Assembly (NCBI RefSeq): GCF_048771995.1
Contig: NC_133034.1
Span: 3,348,001 to 3,412,000, forward strand
Reading direction: 5' to 3'
DNA from: Taeniopygia guttata
Taxonomy: Eukaryota > Chordata > Aves > Passeriformes > Estrildidae
DNA length: 64,000 nucleotides
Shown: piece after piece, positions 26,201 through 38,924 of the stretch
How positions within the stretch are numbered: the first letter of the stretch is position 1
How the letters are laid out: each line of letters opens with the position of its first letter
The notes under the pieces: model-generated
What the model was told of the DNA's origin: nothing
Seen by the model: only the letters and a program-made list of their open reading frames with translations
Databases searched by the model: none
Position numbers and translations under genes: made by a program

Positions 26201-29200
26201 GACTTCCCCAGGTGACCAGCCTCCGGTCAAAGCTGTCTTGCTCTGCAATCGTCACTCTGGGAGAGCTGTTTGCACTCTTGAGGAAGGACATGGATTCCGA
26301 GGTGGATGAGGTTGCTCCGGTCCTTCTCCACATGGTGTGGAACTCCCCAGAGTTTGTTCAGAAGGCAGCCTGTCAGGCTCTGGGGATCATGGTAGAGAAG
26401 GTGACTCCTGCCCGAGCAATGACTGTTCTCATGGACAAGGGAGTCAAGTAGGTTCTTCTTCTTTTAGTGATATTCTTCACCTTCTCCTGTGTGGGTGGGG
26501 GAAGGGGTGAGAGAGAGAGACTGGGAATGGTGGGAGGGAAGGGTCCTGTATCCTGCATCTTCTGTGAACTCAGGGACTTGATTCTCTTATCAGCCTCATT
26601 TCTTTCCTTTTGGCACCTATTTCTGCCCTCCTGCAGCCTCTTCGCTCTCAGAATCACAGAACTGTAGAATAGGGGCAGTTGGAATGGGCCCATCAGGACC
26701 ATTGAGTCCAGCTCCTGGCCTTGCACAGAACAGCCCAAGGGTCACACCAAGTGCCTGAGATTGTTGTCCAAATGCTTCTTTGACTCTGTCAGGCTTGATG
26801 CTGTCACCACTGCCCTGGGGAGCCTGTTCCAATGCCCAAGCACCCTCTGGGGGAAAAACCTTTTCCTGATATCCAGTCTAAAGTTCCTCTGACTCAGCTT
26901 CCTGCTGCTTCCTGGAGTTCTCCCAGTCTGTCAGATTTTCCTAGACGTGGTGACCGCTGGGGAAGTGAAAGTGCCTGCAAAGGCCAAGGGGAAAGCCTTG
27001 TGCTTTTTTTGGAAGAGGGACAATTGCAATCGCAGCTGTCAGCGCTGTTGGGTATTTTGCAGCGCTGGGAAAAACCACGTATCCTCATGATGCAATTAAC
27101 GTGAGAAATACGGAGGGTACTTGCTGGGGCGTGCAGCACATGGGGGAGAATGTGCTGGGTGTGGCACAGCCTGCACAGCAGGTGCAGCTCCTGCCAAAAG
27201 GAGGCTTGTAGGACTGTCCTGGCCTAAGAGCTCTACTTTCATTTCAAACTGATGTTTCAGGTAAGCCTGGAGATGATGAATCAATTTACAGGCACCTTCA
27301 CAGGCTGAGTGCAATGGGACAGCTGAAGCAAATGCTGCCTTAAGTGTTGGTGCTGGGCCTGATAGGTCCCAAGAGACAGTCTCTAGAACAGGACAACCTG
27401 GCTAAAATGCCTGCCACCCTTTCCTCAGCTTTGGAATAGGGTCAAAACACTCAGCTGTATCCCTTGCCAATCTTTACAAAAGACAGAGGCTGCATTGCTG
27501 GATATTGGCAACTTCCCGCCCTACAGCGTGTTTTTCCTGCAGCTGTTTTTTTCCAAAGGTCTGCAGATTTGGGGATGAATGGGTGGAAAGAGCCTCATCC
27601 TGCTGCAGCTCTGTGCAGTGGGGGCCGTCTGATGGGTCAGCATGAATTGTCCTTAATTTCTAAATAATTCATATGTATTCAATTCCTTTAATCTTTCTCT
27701 GAGTAAATACTGGGAAAGAAATGGAGTATCAGATGGTGCAGGGAGACTGAATTCCTCCCTCTTCCTTGCAGGCAGTCCTTCTGTACAATGCTAGCTTTGT
27801 GTTTATCTGAGGACAGAAGCTTCTACAGGTGTCTGAAGTTGCAGGGAGAAGCCAGGCCTCGTTCCCCCAGCAAGGACAGGGAGCAGGCTCTGGCCAAGGC
27901 CTGTGCTGCTCTTGCTCCTTCTCCCTGTGCCCAGCGTTTGCTCTCTTCTTCCCAGGAGCCGCTACGTCCAGGTGCGGAAGTGCGCGGCCGAGCTCCTCCT
28001 GTCCTTGGTGCAGAGAATTGGAGTCACGAAGCTGGCAGGCACAGCCAGGGCTGAGACACTGGCCCACGTGGCAGGGACACTTGCTCAGGACTGTCACCAG
28101 GACACAAGGTAATGATCTTCATTTCACCTCCTGAAACGGGAACATGGTTTTGTGTCTGGCTGTAAAAGGTAAAACTACAAAGGAGTGGAAACTAAAGGCA
28201 ACATTAAGTTACCTCACAGTGTGGATAAGGGTCAGAGAACCATGGAATATGCTGAGTTTGAAAGGACCCATCAGGGTAATCAGGTCCAGCTGCTGGTTGT
28301 GTGCAGGACACCCCAAGAGTTACTCCATGTGCCTGAGAGCATTGTCCAAACACTTCTTGATCTCTGTCAGTCTTGGTGCTGTGACCACTGCTCTGGATTG
28401 CCTGGGGAAATGACTGTAGTGGGTAACCTGAGCTTGGCCACTAAGAAGGAGCACTGCCAACTTCCTGTGACTTGAAGGATTCTTTACTGAGATCCAAAGA
28501 GCTCCGATTAGCCAGTCAAAAAGTTTTGATTGGCCTTCGGTACAGACGATAAAGCCAACGTGTTGGCTAATGTTCATCACTGAAGGATCCCAAACATCTA
28601 TTTCACATTAACTTAAGACTTCCCTAGAAATATCTCAGAGGTCTTTAGCCTATGTATTCAGTCTTTCTAAACTACTTCTGCAGGTTGGTAGAATGCTGTC
28701 ATCTGTGGCTCAGTGACCTCCAAATTTCTTCTTGAAGAAATCTGTGGTTTCCTAGTGGCAAAATCAACCCAAACCACCAAAATCCCCTTACTTTGATGAT
28801 GAAATTGCCATTAATAGCTGCCAAGGACACCAGAGCAACTATCTGCCCCTGCCCCTGATTATTCTATATAGTATAGAATAATCCAAAGCAAGCATGAGGT
28901 GTTTTGTTCTGGCTTCCCTGCCAGTGAAAGAAAGGCAAATTATTGTGCAATGGCAGCAGGACTGCTAATAGGCTCTGACAACGAAGCAGATGTGTTTTGC
29001 CTGTTCCCTGGGATCCTTTGATCCCACAGAAGCACACCCACAGTTTCCGAGTGAAATGGTATTTTTCTGTGGCCCCACATTCTCCTCTTGTCCCTTGTGT
29101 TCAGCTGACAACACTGTGCAGTGTCAAGTGAAGTAAATCTCCCTCTTTGCTGAGTAGGTAATGCCTTCTCTTGCAAGGATTGCACCTGATCAGTTTAAGC

Positions 29201-32200
29201 TATCAGCTGCTTCTGTTAACACTCTTCCTTTGTTCACTTTTCATTTCCTTCCTTCCTTCCTTAGGCATTATGGACAGGAGATGGTGAAGATGCTGCTGAA
29301 TAATCCCAAATTGAAAAAGCTTTTGGAACAATCTCTTTCCACCCATGACCTGGAAGTTATCCTGACAAGAATTAAGAAGAAAGTAAGCGCTTGGCAGAAG
29401 CAGTGTCTCCTTTGTGCAAGTATTGCCACTGCTAATATGAGATCCAACATACCCGATGTGACTTTACCTCATTCCTCTTCTGCTGCATCATTTTGCTCCT
29501 GGGAATGAGCTGTTAATCCCCAGCCTGTTCATCTGCAGACCACAGAGGAACTGATATTATTAGGGAAAAAGTGGGGTTTTGAATTCTTTGAATATCACAA
29601 AGGGGAAAGGGAAAGAGGAGAAAATGGGTTCACATCCAAGGGTAAGGCCCCACGGCGCTCTCCCTACTCTGCCCCCAGTAAAGCAGTTAAGTGAGAATAG
29701 TGCTTCTGAGGATAACAGTGTCTTTGCAAAAGACACCGGAAGTAGTGGTGCCAAGAACATTTCCAAATATACAAAAGATGTCCAAGTCAATCCTGATTAC
29801 TGCAATTACTGTCTGTCTTTTGGGAATACTGCCCTGCTGTCAAGCCCTGTGGAGCTGGAAGAGGCTTGGTGAATTCAACAGCATCCAGTGGGAAATAATT
29901 TGTTTGTTTGGGGGGGGATTTTATTCTTTTTATCTACATTTGAGACGGGAGTGTGCCTTTGTGCAGGAGCAGGGAGAGTAAGTGTTGAACCAAATCAACT
30001 TCCAACACAGTGGGCCAACCCCCAAAGAGTCCAAATCTGCTGCTTCCATTGAGAACACTCGTTGCCTACCGGTTTGCATTATTCCCATTTATGCTCGAGA
30101 CCAATGAATTTGGGATTTTAGACTGCTCTCACTGCTGCATGATAGCACCCATAACCTGCCTTGGGCTATTGTAAACAAAGAGTTGGCATCACTGAATCTC
30201 TGGTCCATTTATTTCTGTAAGTTAGGAAATGTTTCCCTAAGGCTTGGTAGCAGTAGTCCTGGTTCTAACTTGTGTTCTAACTAGGGAATTTCCTATTTTA
30301 TATTCTAAAGATTCATGGAGTTTCTTGATGTCTTTGTAGGGGATGGAAAACCAGAAGGCTGAACGGCCATCTGTGAAGAACCTGGCGAAAAAGGGGAGCG
30401 ACGGCTCAAAGAAGCCCCAGGCCACATTGCCTTCTAGCAATCGGTACTTTTGTCAGATGGGAGCACTTTTGTTAGATGTGACAAAGCACATGACATGTGC
30501 TTTACATGCCTCTTCCTCAGGAAAATCTTTCTGCTGGAGATGACCAGTGCCAGAGATTCTTTCCTTTCCCTACAAATGCTCTAGGATAAAAAATGTCTAT
30601 TTCTGCATTATGCTGAACACAACTTTTCTGGAGGGCTTCCACAAAAATTGTGTGACAAAAAGACACCCATTGGTAGCAGCTCAGATGATCCAGTGCAGTG
30701 GCAAGGGCACTGTTGTGGAGGCTAGGAGAGGGCCAAGTTTCTGCTGCTGACTTGGAACAAGGAAAGTCAACCAGGGTGTTCTTTTTTAATCCCAATGTGG
30801 TCTTCTGTCTTTTTTTAGATGGGTGTTTTTATGAGAAGTCCCAGTCTTGAAACAAGATGCCATTCCCCAAAGATACAGTTCTCATCCATGTGGTTTGGCT
30901 TGGCTGATTCATGGTTTTTTTACCCTCAAACAGTACGAAGTTTGAGTAGTAGTAATAGTAGTAGTAGTAAGGGAATTCCTGAGCAACTTTGGCCAACAGG
31001 TGTGTCAATGTGGACTTTTTGTCTTGATATTCCTGTCCTTCATATAGTTTACTTGATGGACAGCATGTTTGGTTTATTTCCCCCTGTGCTGCAATCAGCA
31101 TTTAAGACAGGAATTTGGTCCTTGCTGTCTCTTCATGCTAGTGGCAGAGCTGCTCGTACCTGTTCTCCTCTGATAACAGAGGGGATTTATTTAGCGCTGT
31201 CCCACTCAGCAGTGGCAGAAAAGTGACCACGTGTCTCAGTAGCATGGCTTGCACCTGCCCGTGCTCATGGAAGAGACAGGTTGATCCAGGAGAATTGTTC
31301 CCAGAGACTTTGTTAAGCTGTGGATCTGGTCTCTAGGGAAGCAAACAAAATGTGAGCGTAGTTCTGGCATGTCTGGTTTCTGTTTTTATCTCTGTTACTG
31401 ATTTTCTAGATCCTTCAGATACGTCCCTGTTCATCTGTTCAAATGCATCTGAGCTACTTTTCCAGATTGTCATGCCTGGTGTAGAGACTCTTCTCCAGAA
31501 TGATGTGTTTCCTTATTATAAGACACACACCTCCCATATGAGGAGGCATTTAAACTTGGAAGTAGTGTCTCTCTTTCCCCACAAAGCAATGTGACCAGTG
31601 CGCCTTGGAAGCCATCTGAAGATAGATCAGATGCATCTCATCCTTGGTTTTCCTGAGTGAGCAGTGTGAGAATGTTACTTGCAGGTTGTCTCTTGTAATG
31701 ATTGGCATGAGGCTCACGTTGTTCTTCAGAGCCTCATGATATTCTAGCTTGAAATCACATCACTAGGAAAGCTCCTCAAGGTCTTTTGGTCACAATTAAC
31801 TGAAGCTATTATCACCAAGAGGTCCTATTTTGGTTTTATTTTCCAGGGTGGAGTCTACCTCTGATGGACGCCTCCTACACCGTGCAAAAGTCCAGGTCAC
31901 GTTACCTCGAGCTGTGGAAGAGATGAAGCCGCTCCAGAAGCTTTACCACCTCCTGGAAGCCAAGGAGTTTCAGATACGGATGGAAGGAGTGGCACTCCTC
32001 CTAGAGCTGTGCAAAACCAGACCCCAGCTCATCTCCACTAACATTACCCAAGTATGTAGGGTATTTTCATTGTTCCATTCCTTCAGCTCCTTTCCCAGGC
32101 CTGGAGAAGTAAAGTTAATTCAGTGTGTCTTGGCAGTACATCCTGGCTGTTTGGGACAGGCTGGTCCCTCTTACCCAGAGAAATTTAATTCAGGTCCCAG

Positions 32201-35200
32201 GCTTCAGGACAAGTTTTTTCAGTCCAGCTATATTTGTCTGGCAGCTGTCTATTGATGCTGTTGATCAGATGATGACGGAATTTTCTGCTTTCTCCTACTC
32301 CCAGTTGGGTTAGGTGAAGAGAATCCATCCATTGAAAGCAATAATGGCACTTATTCTCTGGACAAAAAATGGGTTTGAGTGGGGAAGAGACGTTTCAGGC
32401 TGGGTTGGTTTCAACTAAATGTTTTTAAAGGATACTTCTGGAAACTCCATCTTGTCTGGCACAGGCACAACTCTGGCTACTCATTTCCATCCTTGTGCCT
32501 ATTCCTCTACGTAAAGATGGTGCTCAGCCTTCTTGGGGCCTTTTTTTCTCTTTGGAAAAGGAGGAAAACAGCTAAGGACAGATCTATCCTTTCTCCTCCC
32601 AGTAGATGCTTTTCCCCTTCTTCCAGAAATTGGTGCCTGTCAAGGGACTGAGCCTGCTCTAATGAGAGCTGTACAGCACATTGCATTTCAGAAGTCTGCC
32701 TGCTAGAGAAATGGTCTGAGTCCTGGAAGAGTTGATCAGAGCCCTGCCCTCCTCCAGACACGGGTTCTGAGACAAACAAATGAAAACCTAGATCTCCTCC
32801 AGCCATAGTTTTGGCAAAATCATAATTGCCCTCAGTACCTGAGGCAACTGTGTAGAAACCCGGGCATTGTAAATATCTGCTTCCACTCTTGTAAAGCAAA
32901 GGTAGTCTTTTCAATTAATAAAGGGAATTGATTGAATGATTTATAGCTGGGGAGAAACATCCAGGGAACTCTTCTGTCCCCAGCCAAACCTCTTCAAAAC
33001 AGATGAAAATCTTTCAACCTGCATGAGGTTGCAGAACCATTGCAGCGAGTGGCCCAGAGGAAAACACTGAAATTGTGCATGCAAGGGCTGACCTGACAGG
33101 AAGGATGACTTTCACCTTTTACATTGCTGAGTGCTCATTTCTACATCCCCTCTTCAAACAAGGTCATTTTAATCAAGTTCTCGTGTTATTTGTTCTCTTT
33201 GCAGATTTTTGATTATTTTGACCTGAGACTATGTGACACGCATAAGAGAGTGAGGCAGAAGGCACTGGACGTGCTGGCAGAAATCATCGGCCTCCTGGAA
33301 GATGCCCTGAGCCCCGTGATCATCCGTTTGGTGGAAGGAATAACAAAGAATCTAAACTCAAAGGATCCCGGGGTTCGTGCCGCAGCTGTGAGAGCGCTGG
33401 AAGGATCCATTGCTCATTTAGGTGAGGCTGACCCCTGGCATGGACTCTCCTCAACTGCGTCTCTGTCTCTCCGACGCAAGAGAACGCTGAGTGCCTTGAC
33501 AGCTGCTGTTGTCTGTGGAACGCTCCCGCAGACACCCACCAGAAGCTGTGGAGGTGCAGTCCTTAGGAACCAGTCCTCCAAGAGGCTTGAATGGGATCAG
33601 CAATCCCCAAAAGTCCCAGGAGCCCTTGGCTCTGTGCTGCTGATCTGAAGAGAAAGTCCTGGACTACAGCTTTGCTACAATTCAGAGGCAAAGTTTGCTT
33701 GGGCCCCATCTGACTTCCCAAATGAACAGCTTTGCTGTTGGCATGAAGGGACACCAGCCCATCAGAGCTTCTGCAGAGCATCCACCTTGAAGGCTCTACA
33801 TTACGGGCATTAGCTGCCTATTTTCCACCTTTCTTCTTTGTCTTCTTTTTTCAAAGGGCAACTTAGGATTCACCAAGTTCATTTCCTTAGAACAAACTGG
33901 TCTAAATGCAGCTGGCAATAATGCCTTGTTCCACATGTTGTTTTGCATGGGGCAAGGTGGCTCTAGCAAATACCTAATTAGGCAAGAGAGGCTCTAAATT
34001 CCTTTGCCACACAGATTTATGTCAGCTCTGAAAATGCCTGAAAAATTGAGTGCTGAGGAGGCAGGTCTTCAGGGGCTGTTTCCACTTTCTCCACCTCAGC
34101 TGCTCTGTGAATTCATGAACTGCCTGACTCAGTGCCTGTCTGTGTCCCAAGGATGGAGTTCTTCTTTTTTGCTGTGGGATGCAAAACCTTTTCACTGCTT
34201 ACATGCAAGTGAACTCTTGAGATCCCTGATGTGAAATGTGTTAACTTAGCTCCTGGTACAGCAGACAACTTTGGATTTTCAAATGTGAAAGGAGAGCTTT
34301 TCTTTTGGAACTTTTAACCCTGCCAAGTAGGCTGGAAGGAAAGAAGAAAAGGATTCAAAAGTCAGCAGAATATGACTTTCTTTTATAAAATGGGGTGGCC
34401 CCTGCCCTTTCCCTCCCCACTGTCCTTTCTGCTATGACCTCGGAAGAGTGAGCAGCAATGTGTGTTTCACTTGTAGATAAAGTATCACTGATGAAAGAGC
34501 TCAGCAACCAACGGAGACAACTGAGTGGCGAAGCTCTGCTGGTTGTCACGGAGTGTATCACAGGTATGGCCTTCCCTTGGAAGCCAAGAGGTCCTCCAAG
34601 GGATTATTTACAGGGAATGCCTGGGAATAGACAGTAGAGTAGCTCCTCCACATCAGGAGGTGCTGAGCTTGTCCCTCCTGCCCAATGCCCAGGGCAGGTG
34701 TCTCTGGCAGGTTTTCCCTGGCTGCTGCAGAGCTGTGCAGCATCTGAGATGGGGGCGGCGCTCGGCCTCGGGGCTGAGCTCTCACTGGGGCACCTCAGAA
34801 CCACCTCCAGGATAGGAAGGGGCTAAAAACAGCCCAGCTGGCTCCTCTCTTGGAGGCTCAGGGACATCTGTGACCCTTTAGGAAAAATGGTGGCAAATGC
34901 TGTTTCAGGGGATCAGTTTGTTGTGTTCTCACAGAATTCTTGTTTTGCTCCTGGCAAGTTTTGAGGCTGAACCATGTGGAGCCTGGGGGTCACAGCTTAG
35001 GTCAAAACTCACCACACCGGGTGTATCTCACTCTATCATATACTCTATTAGAGTCTATCACACATATCCTTGCATGGATTTAGTGCAAGGCAGCCTCCAG
35101 GGGCAGAGGGGCAGAAGCAGAGTGCTGAGGCTGCCTGCCTGTGCTGTGGAAGTGGCACTGGACTGAGCATTTCAGGCTGTGCAAATAGCCTCTTCCTGTG

Positions 35201-37028
35201 TCAGCGCTGTCCAAAATCAGCTACAAATGCAGCTGATAATTGATTCCTCAGAGGAGCTTGCTGTGTCAGCAGTAGCCAAGGAATGGAAAAATGACAATCT
35301 CAATATATAGTAGAGAAGACAACTGATAGCCTGGCTTTAACTGGGGCTAATGACACTGCTAATTATGCCAGCATCTTTCAATACAAGGTTTCATAGCCTT
35401 TGTGTCTTCCTTATGAATCTGAACAGGGCATGCTCAGCGACTGGGAATGTCAAAGGCTCTTTAAAACCACCACCAAGGAGCACTTGAATAAAGTAGATCT
35501 CCAGGAATAGGGAATATAGTTTTGCAGTTATTTTGGTCTCTTTTTCAGATAAAGGAATAAACAAAAATGAGGACTCCTTTAGAAAGTGCAAATGTCCTCT
35601 CTGAGGTTTAGTGGGAAGAGACAGCTCTTTCTCTGCTCAAGTTCCATAGTGACCAATGTCTTTAATTGCATTTAAATTCAAATGAAGTGTCATTTTAAAA
35701 TGTGGACCATTACACCTTTCCTGCTTAGCAGCATTGGGTTTGGGTACTTTCAGGAGCTGTTTCAGTGCTGATCACTGCTGGTGGATTAACAGCATAGAGA
35801 AAATGAAGTCTCTTCCACCACAGAATAATAAGTAGCTACTAGATAACTTTAGGCCTGATCAGAAAATAAGACTGGTCTCCAGAGCATTTCAGATTTTAAT
35901 CTCTCAGTCAAATCTGCCATGCAAGGAGCCTGTTGTTAGAAAATGTTTGTCTGTGTTTGATATAGTTCAGTTCAGAAATTGAGCAGAGAGCAGATTTCAG
36001 AGACAATGTGAGAAAACACTTGCCTTTTGGTTACATTTCAGTCCCCTGTGTAGCATTTTTCTTTCTCTATGCCCCTATTTCAGTGCACATTGTAAGAAAA
36101 AATGCCACTAACATTGGGAGGGGAAATGCCATTAAAACATGAAGATGCTCAAATGCCATGGCAATGGGGTCTGGGTCATTCTCTAAGACACGCTGAGGTT
36201 TGAAACAGCTCCGTGTTGGAAGCCACAAAAGCATTCTGCCAAAGACACCAGCTGGTCACCGATGTTTCTAATGTAGCTGTCAAGCAGCAGCCACCTCTGG
36301 TGGGCTGGAGCATTGAAGTGTGTTCTAATACTGCCCTTTGCTGTGTGCCACTGAGCAAAGGGGAGCCAGATTAGACTTCTGGAACTTTACATGGAAGTTA
36401 CAAATCTGAATCCCCCCTTTTATTAGAAAGCACTCAACCGCCACCCTATGGTGCATTTCCAAATCTTCAGTGTGGGTTTAGACAACTTCTGAATGGCAAT
36501 AAAAGGCAATTTGACATTTCATTCATTGTTCATGCAGAAACAAATAGTGAAATAATTTAGTAACGGTACAAAGTCTGCCACAGGGACAAGGCTCTGTTTG
36601 GAGAAATTAGTCCTGAGGGATTGGTGGTTGTGTTTCAAGGGTGACCAGCTGCTTTGCCTGTTTCTGGATCATGGGGCTCTGTGTGGTATTTCACTGATCT
36701 TTGCCAGAGAGGCTTCCAAGAAGCAAAACTAGAGGTAGATCCTTGTTTGCATGGAGGTTGGTGGGTAAGAAGCTGTGCCTCTCTCCCGGCAGTGCTTGTG
36801 GAGTGGGTTTATGCCAGGAGCCCTGAAGTCGTGGAGCGCTACGCCCTGCCCGTGCTCTGGTCCTTCCTGGAGAACAAGGCGCTGCCTGTCCGAAGCGCCA
36901 GCGTCCGCACTGTGGCCACCAAGCTTGCCCTGGCCCTCTACGAGGTGATGGGCACCAAGCTGAAGAAGTGTGCAGCCAGCAAGCCTCCACGCGTGCAGGA
37001 AAACCTCTCCAAACTTTTGGGCTGCTGA
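17260..37028 (+). CDS. TOGARAM2: TOGARAM2-like gene, copy 2 (complete, 17 exons)
   Basis: Exons: 17260-17332, 17784-17992, 18833-18993, 19460-19506, 20368-20456, 21429-21579, 22656-22817, 24919-25051, 25538-25643, 26212-26447, 27956-28108, 29265-29382, 30340-30443, 31847-32051, 33205-33421, 34477-34563, 36793-37028. They total 2487 nt, or 828 residues plus TGA, and every junction keeps phase. Residues 1-310 are Ser/Pro/Lys-rich and probably disordered, with a short basic helical stretch (ERKKMELLKKELERRR) near 215. Residues 322-546 form the first TOG domain, 547-585 a Lys-rich linker, and 590-815 the second TOG domain. The ATG at 17260 is the only in-frame ATG in exon 1. It lies 144 bp after the stop of copy 1, so the usual promoter and 5'UTR are missing from view. 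Exon 1 looks like the truncated end of the larger exon at 55734-56015. The family works on axonemal microtubules. Expression of this copy is unproven. Confidence 0.8.
17333..17697 (+). repeat. 365-bp intron-1 block, copy a
   Basis: It starts exactly at the exon 1 donor GTGAGG and ends at AGAAGTTTCCA. By eye it matches the other three copies except at one A/T site in CA(T/A)GCTTCCC. GC-rich. This copy has CATGC. Confidence 0.9.
22237..22508 (+). mobile_element. CR1 LINE 3' end in intron 6, copy 2
   Basis: Orthologous copy of the element at 3299-3570, carried along by the segmental duplication. Confidence 0.9.
24391..25006 (+). other. GC/CpG-rich block ahead of exon 8, copy 2
   Basis: Counterpart of 5460-6075, with very few differences. 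Confidence 0.4.
26650..26921 (-). mobile_element. CR1 LINE fragment in intron 10, copy 2
   Basis: Same insertion as 7719-7990, duplicated with the gene. Confidence 0.85.
28233..28414 (-). mobile_element. CR1 LINE fragment in intron 11, copy 2
   Basis: Same insertion as 9301-9482, duplicated with the gene. Confidence 0.75.
30495..31490 (+). other. 996-bp segment of intron 13 present in copy 2, absent from copy 1
   Basis: Copy 1 runs from GCACATGAC straight to TTCTCCAGAATG at 11561/11562. In copy 2 these two points are 996 bp apart. The segment includes a short AGT/AAT trinucleotide run near 30949-30970. No transposon ends are visible, and a deletion in copy 1 is simpler than an insertion in copy 2. 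No coding exon is affected. Confidence 0.8.
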
Positions 37029-37172
37029 AGGTTTCATGTTCTCCAGAAAGATGACAAAGTTCTGACTTGGACAACTCCGGATGTGACTTTTTACCATCTG
37101 CCAAGAATGACAAAACACTAAGGAAGGGTGTGCATCTGCCCCGCTCTCTCCATCGCCCTTCCTACTCGTGAC

Positions 37173-37857
37173 ATGGGGGCCCTGAAGCAGCTCCAGACTG
37201 ATGAGGACAATGTGAAGGCTGAGCATGGCTTAGCCTCACAAAAAGGTGAGGGGGGAGCTGGGCCGCTCTCTGGTGGGAGGAAGGCTCTTGTGGCAGCCCA
37301 GAGAGCCTGTGCACATTGCCAGGGAACAGCTGTGCCCTGCATGTGCCCTGCAATGAGCTGTGCTCTGCCAGAGCCCCTGGAGCTGTAGGGCTGCTCAGCC
37401 GTGGGGCAGGGAGAGGAGCAGGAGGGTGCATGTGCAGCTGAGCCATTCCTGGGAAGCACAGGGCTCTGGGCTCCTGCTGTCCCAGGGCAGCCCAGAGGCC
37501 AGGCTGTTCCTGTGGCAGCCCTGTGCCAGTGGGTCAGGGCTTTCCCCTGGCCTGCTCCAGGGGCTGCCAGCAGGAGCAAGCTTCCCTGTGCAGCTCTTTA
37601 GAAGTTTCCAGGAAATGTGTGCCATGAAATCTGGAGCTCCAGATGCTTTAGGTTTGCACTGTAGCCTTAGTTACCCTTGGTCTCTCCACTTTGCAGATCT
37701 GACTGGCTGCAGCGTTACCAAGAAGTTTTCTCTGGACACCTTCTATGTTCCCTTTACCAGCAAGTCCTTGCCTGCAGTCCAGAAGAGCTCTCTTTCCTCG
37801 AAGCTCAGGAAGAAGCTACCCACCATCAGACAAATGTTTCAAGAACAGGATTTATAG
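37173..37857 (+). pseudogene. Truncated TOGARAM2-like copy 3 (exons 1-2 only)
   Basis: Exon 1 (37173-37245) is the same as exon 1 of copy 2 (MGALKQLQTDEDN...). It is followed by the shared 365-bp intron block and an exon 2 at 37697-37857. That exon 2 starts in the correct phase with DLTGCSVTKKFSLD, clearly related to GLTGYPLAKRFSPAS of the normal exon 2, but then diverges. It ends at a TAG after QMFQEQDL. The spliced reading frame would be 77 codons with no TOG domain. The intron just before this exon 2 resembles the diverged type at 56381-56466 rather than the copy 2 type. Sequence after the stop is AT-rich and not TOGARAM2-like. It is probably a decayed array end, though a short protein cannot be excluded. 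Confidence 0.6.
37246..37610 (+). repeat. 365-bp intron-1 block, copy b
   Basis: Same length and sequence as copy a apart from CAAGC at the variable site. Followed by a diverged intron end. Confidence 0.9.
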
Positions 37858-38146
37858 CATTTTTAGAACTACATAGAATTTTTTAGGATTTTATAGAAGT
37901 TTTTTAGTTTAGTTAGAGAGGTACATATGTTCTCCCATGAAGTCCTTGCCTCCCGATGGAAGAGATCTCTTTCCGCCAAGCTCCGGAAGAAGCTACCCAC
38001 CGTCCAAATAATGTTTCCAAAATAGGATTTATAGCATCTTTAGAATTCTATAGAATTTTATAAAAATTTATAGAATTTTATAAATTTTATAGATTTTTAT
38101 AGATATTTATAGATTTCTTTTAGTATAGTTAGAGATGTACATATGT
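37757..38146 (+). repeat. Diverged tandem duplication of a partial exon 2 and AT-rich tail
   Basis: Unit 1 (about 37757-37934) runs from AGTCCTTGCCT through the end of the truncated exon 2 to GTACATATGTTCTC. Unit 2 (about 37935-38146) repeats the same order with many changes and with extra copies of a TATAGAATTTTA-like motif. It shows that the array end was duplicated locally before it decayed. Confidence 0.75.
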
Positions 38147-38199
38147 TCTCATACTTTTGAATAGTGTGTTTTGACTGTATCTTTAGATTTTGATGACAT

Positions 38200-38653
38200 T
38201 GTAAGAAACTACAGACTGAGGTATTGTTTTTTAAGATATATGTAAAGGTTAGGTAACTGTGAGAAAATACAGACCGGGGTATTGTTTATTAAGATAAGGT
38301 TAGTCAACGGAGGTATGCAAACAAGGAATGGACACAGCTGATGCAAGACAAGATAACAACCACTTACACCGGAGACTGCCGATGCAAGATAAGATCACAA
38401 CAACCATTTACACCAGAGACTGCTTATACAAACACGAGATAACTGCAGGAATTAGCTTGCAAATTCCAGGGAGACAAAAGAAGAAATTGGAATAAAAGGA
38501 GATTGTTTGAACGGATCAGGACAGCAGTCCGTGGAACTTCGGATTTTGAGGCTCTCTGTTGTCCAGCCCTCCTGCTTTTGCTCATATTCTGCTTGCTGTA
38601 ATTAATAAAATTCTTAATTGGATTATGTTCCGTTGTGGAGCAAATTTATAACA
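38200..38653 (+). mobile_element. Solo LTR of an endogenous retrovirus-like element
   Basis: A 454-bp segment starting TGTAAGAAAC and ending TTATAACA, flanked on both sides by ACAT (38196-38199 and 38654-38657), which looks like a 4-bp target-site duplication. It has a TATA-like AATAAAAGG near 38491 and an AATAAA near 38603. No internal retroviral region is attached. The family is not named. The clean flanks suggest a fairly young insertion. Confidence 0.65.
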
Positions 38654-38924
38654 ACATCTTTTTAATTGGATATATTTTATTTTGATGATTTAAAAAATGC
38701 AAATAAATTAAACATAAATAAACAAATGGAGAATGTGAGACCAGGACCTTCTAGCCAAGGGGTTATGGGAGTGCAGCTCACTTGATGTTCCAGTGTCTCA
38801 CCACATCCTTTCCTCGCTGGGCATCTCCTCTTATTCTTTTGCCATATTTTCTTTGTGTCATCTGTGCTGTTCTTTGCTACTTGGTATTACAATGGGGCCA
38901 CCATTGACATGTTTGGGGGACAAT
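38654..38924. other. AT-rich spacer, nothing recognised
   Basis: It lies between the solo LTR and the CpG island. No gene, RNA or repeat could be supported. Confidence 0.6.

Larger units (their letters stand above)
17260..37172 (+). repeat. Segmental tandem duplication unit 2 (complete, 19913 bp)
   Basis: The unit runs from the short exon 1 at 17260 to the base before the same exon at 37173. The junction after the stop codon is identical at 17116-17259 and 37029-37172, apart from isolated substitutions. Confidence 0.95.
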
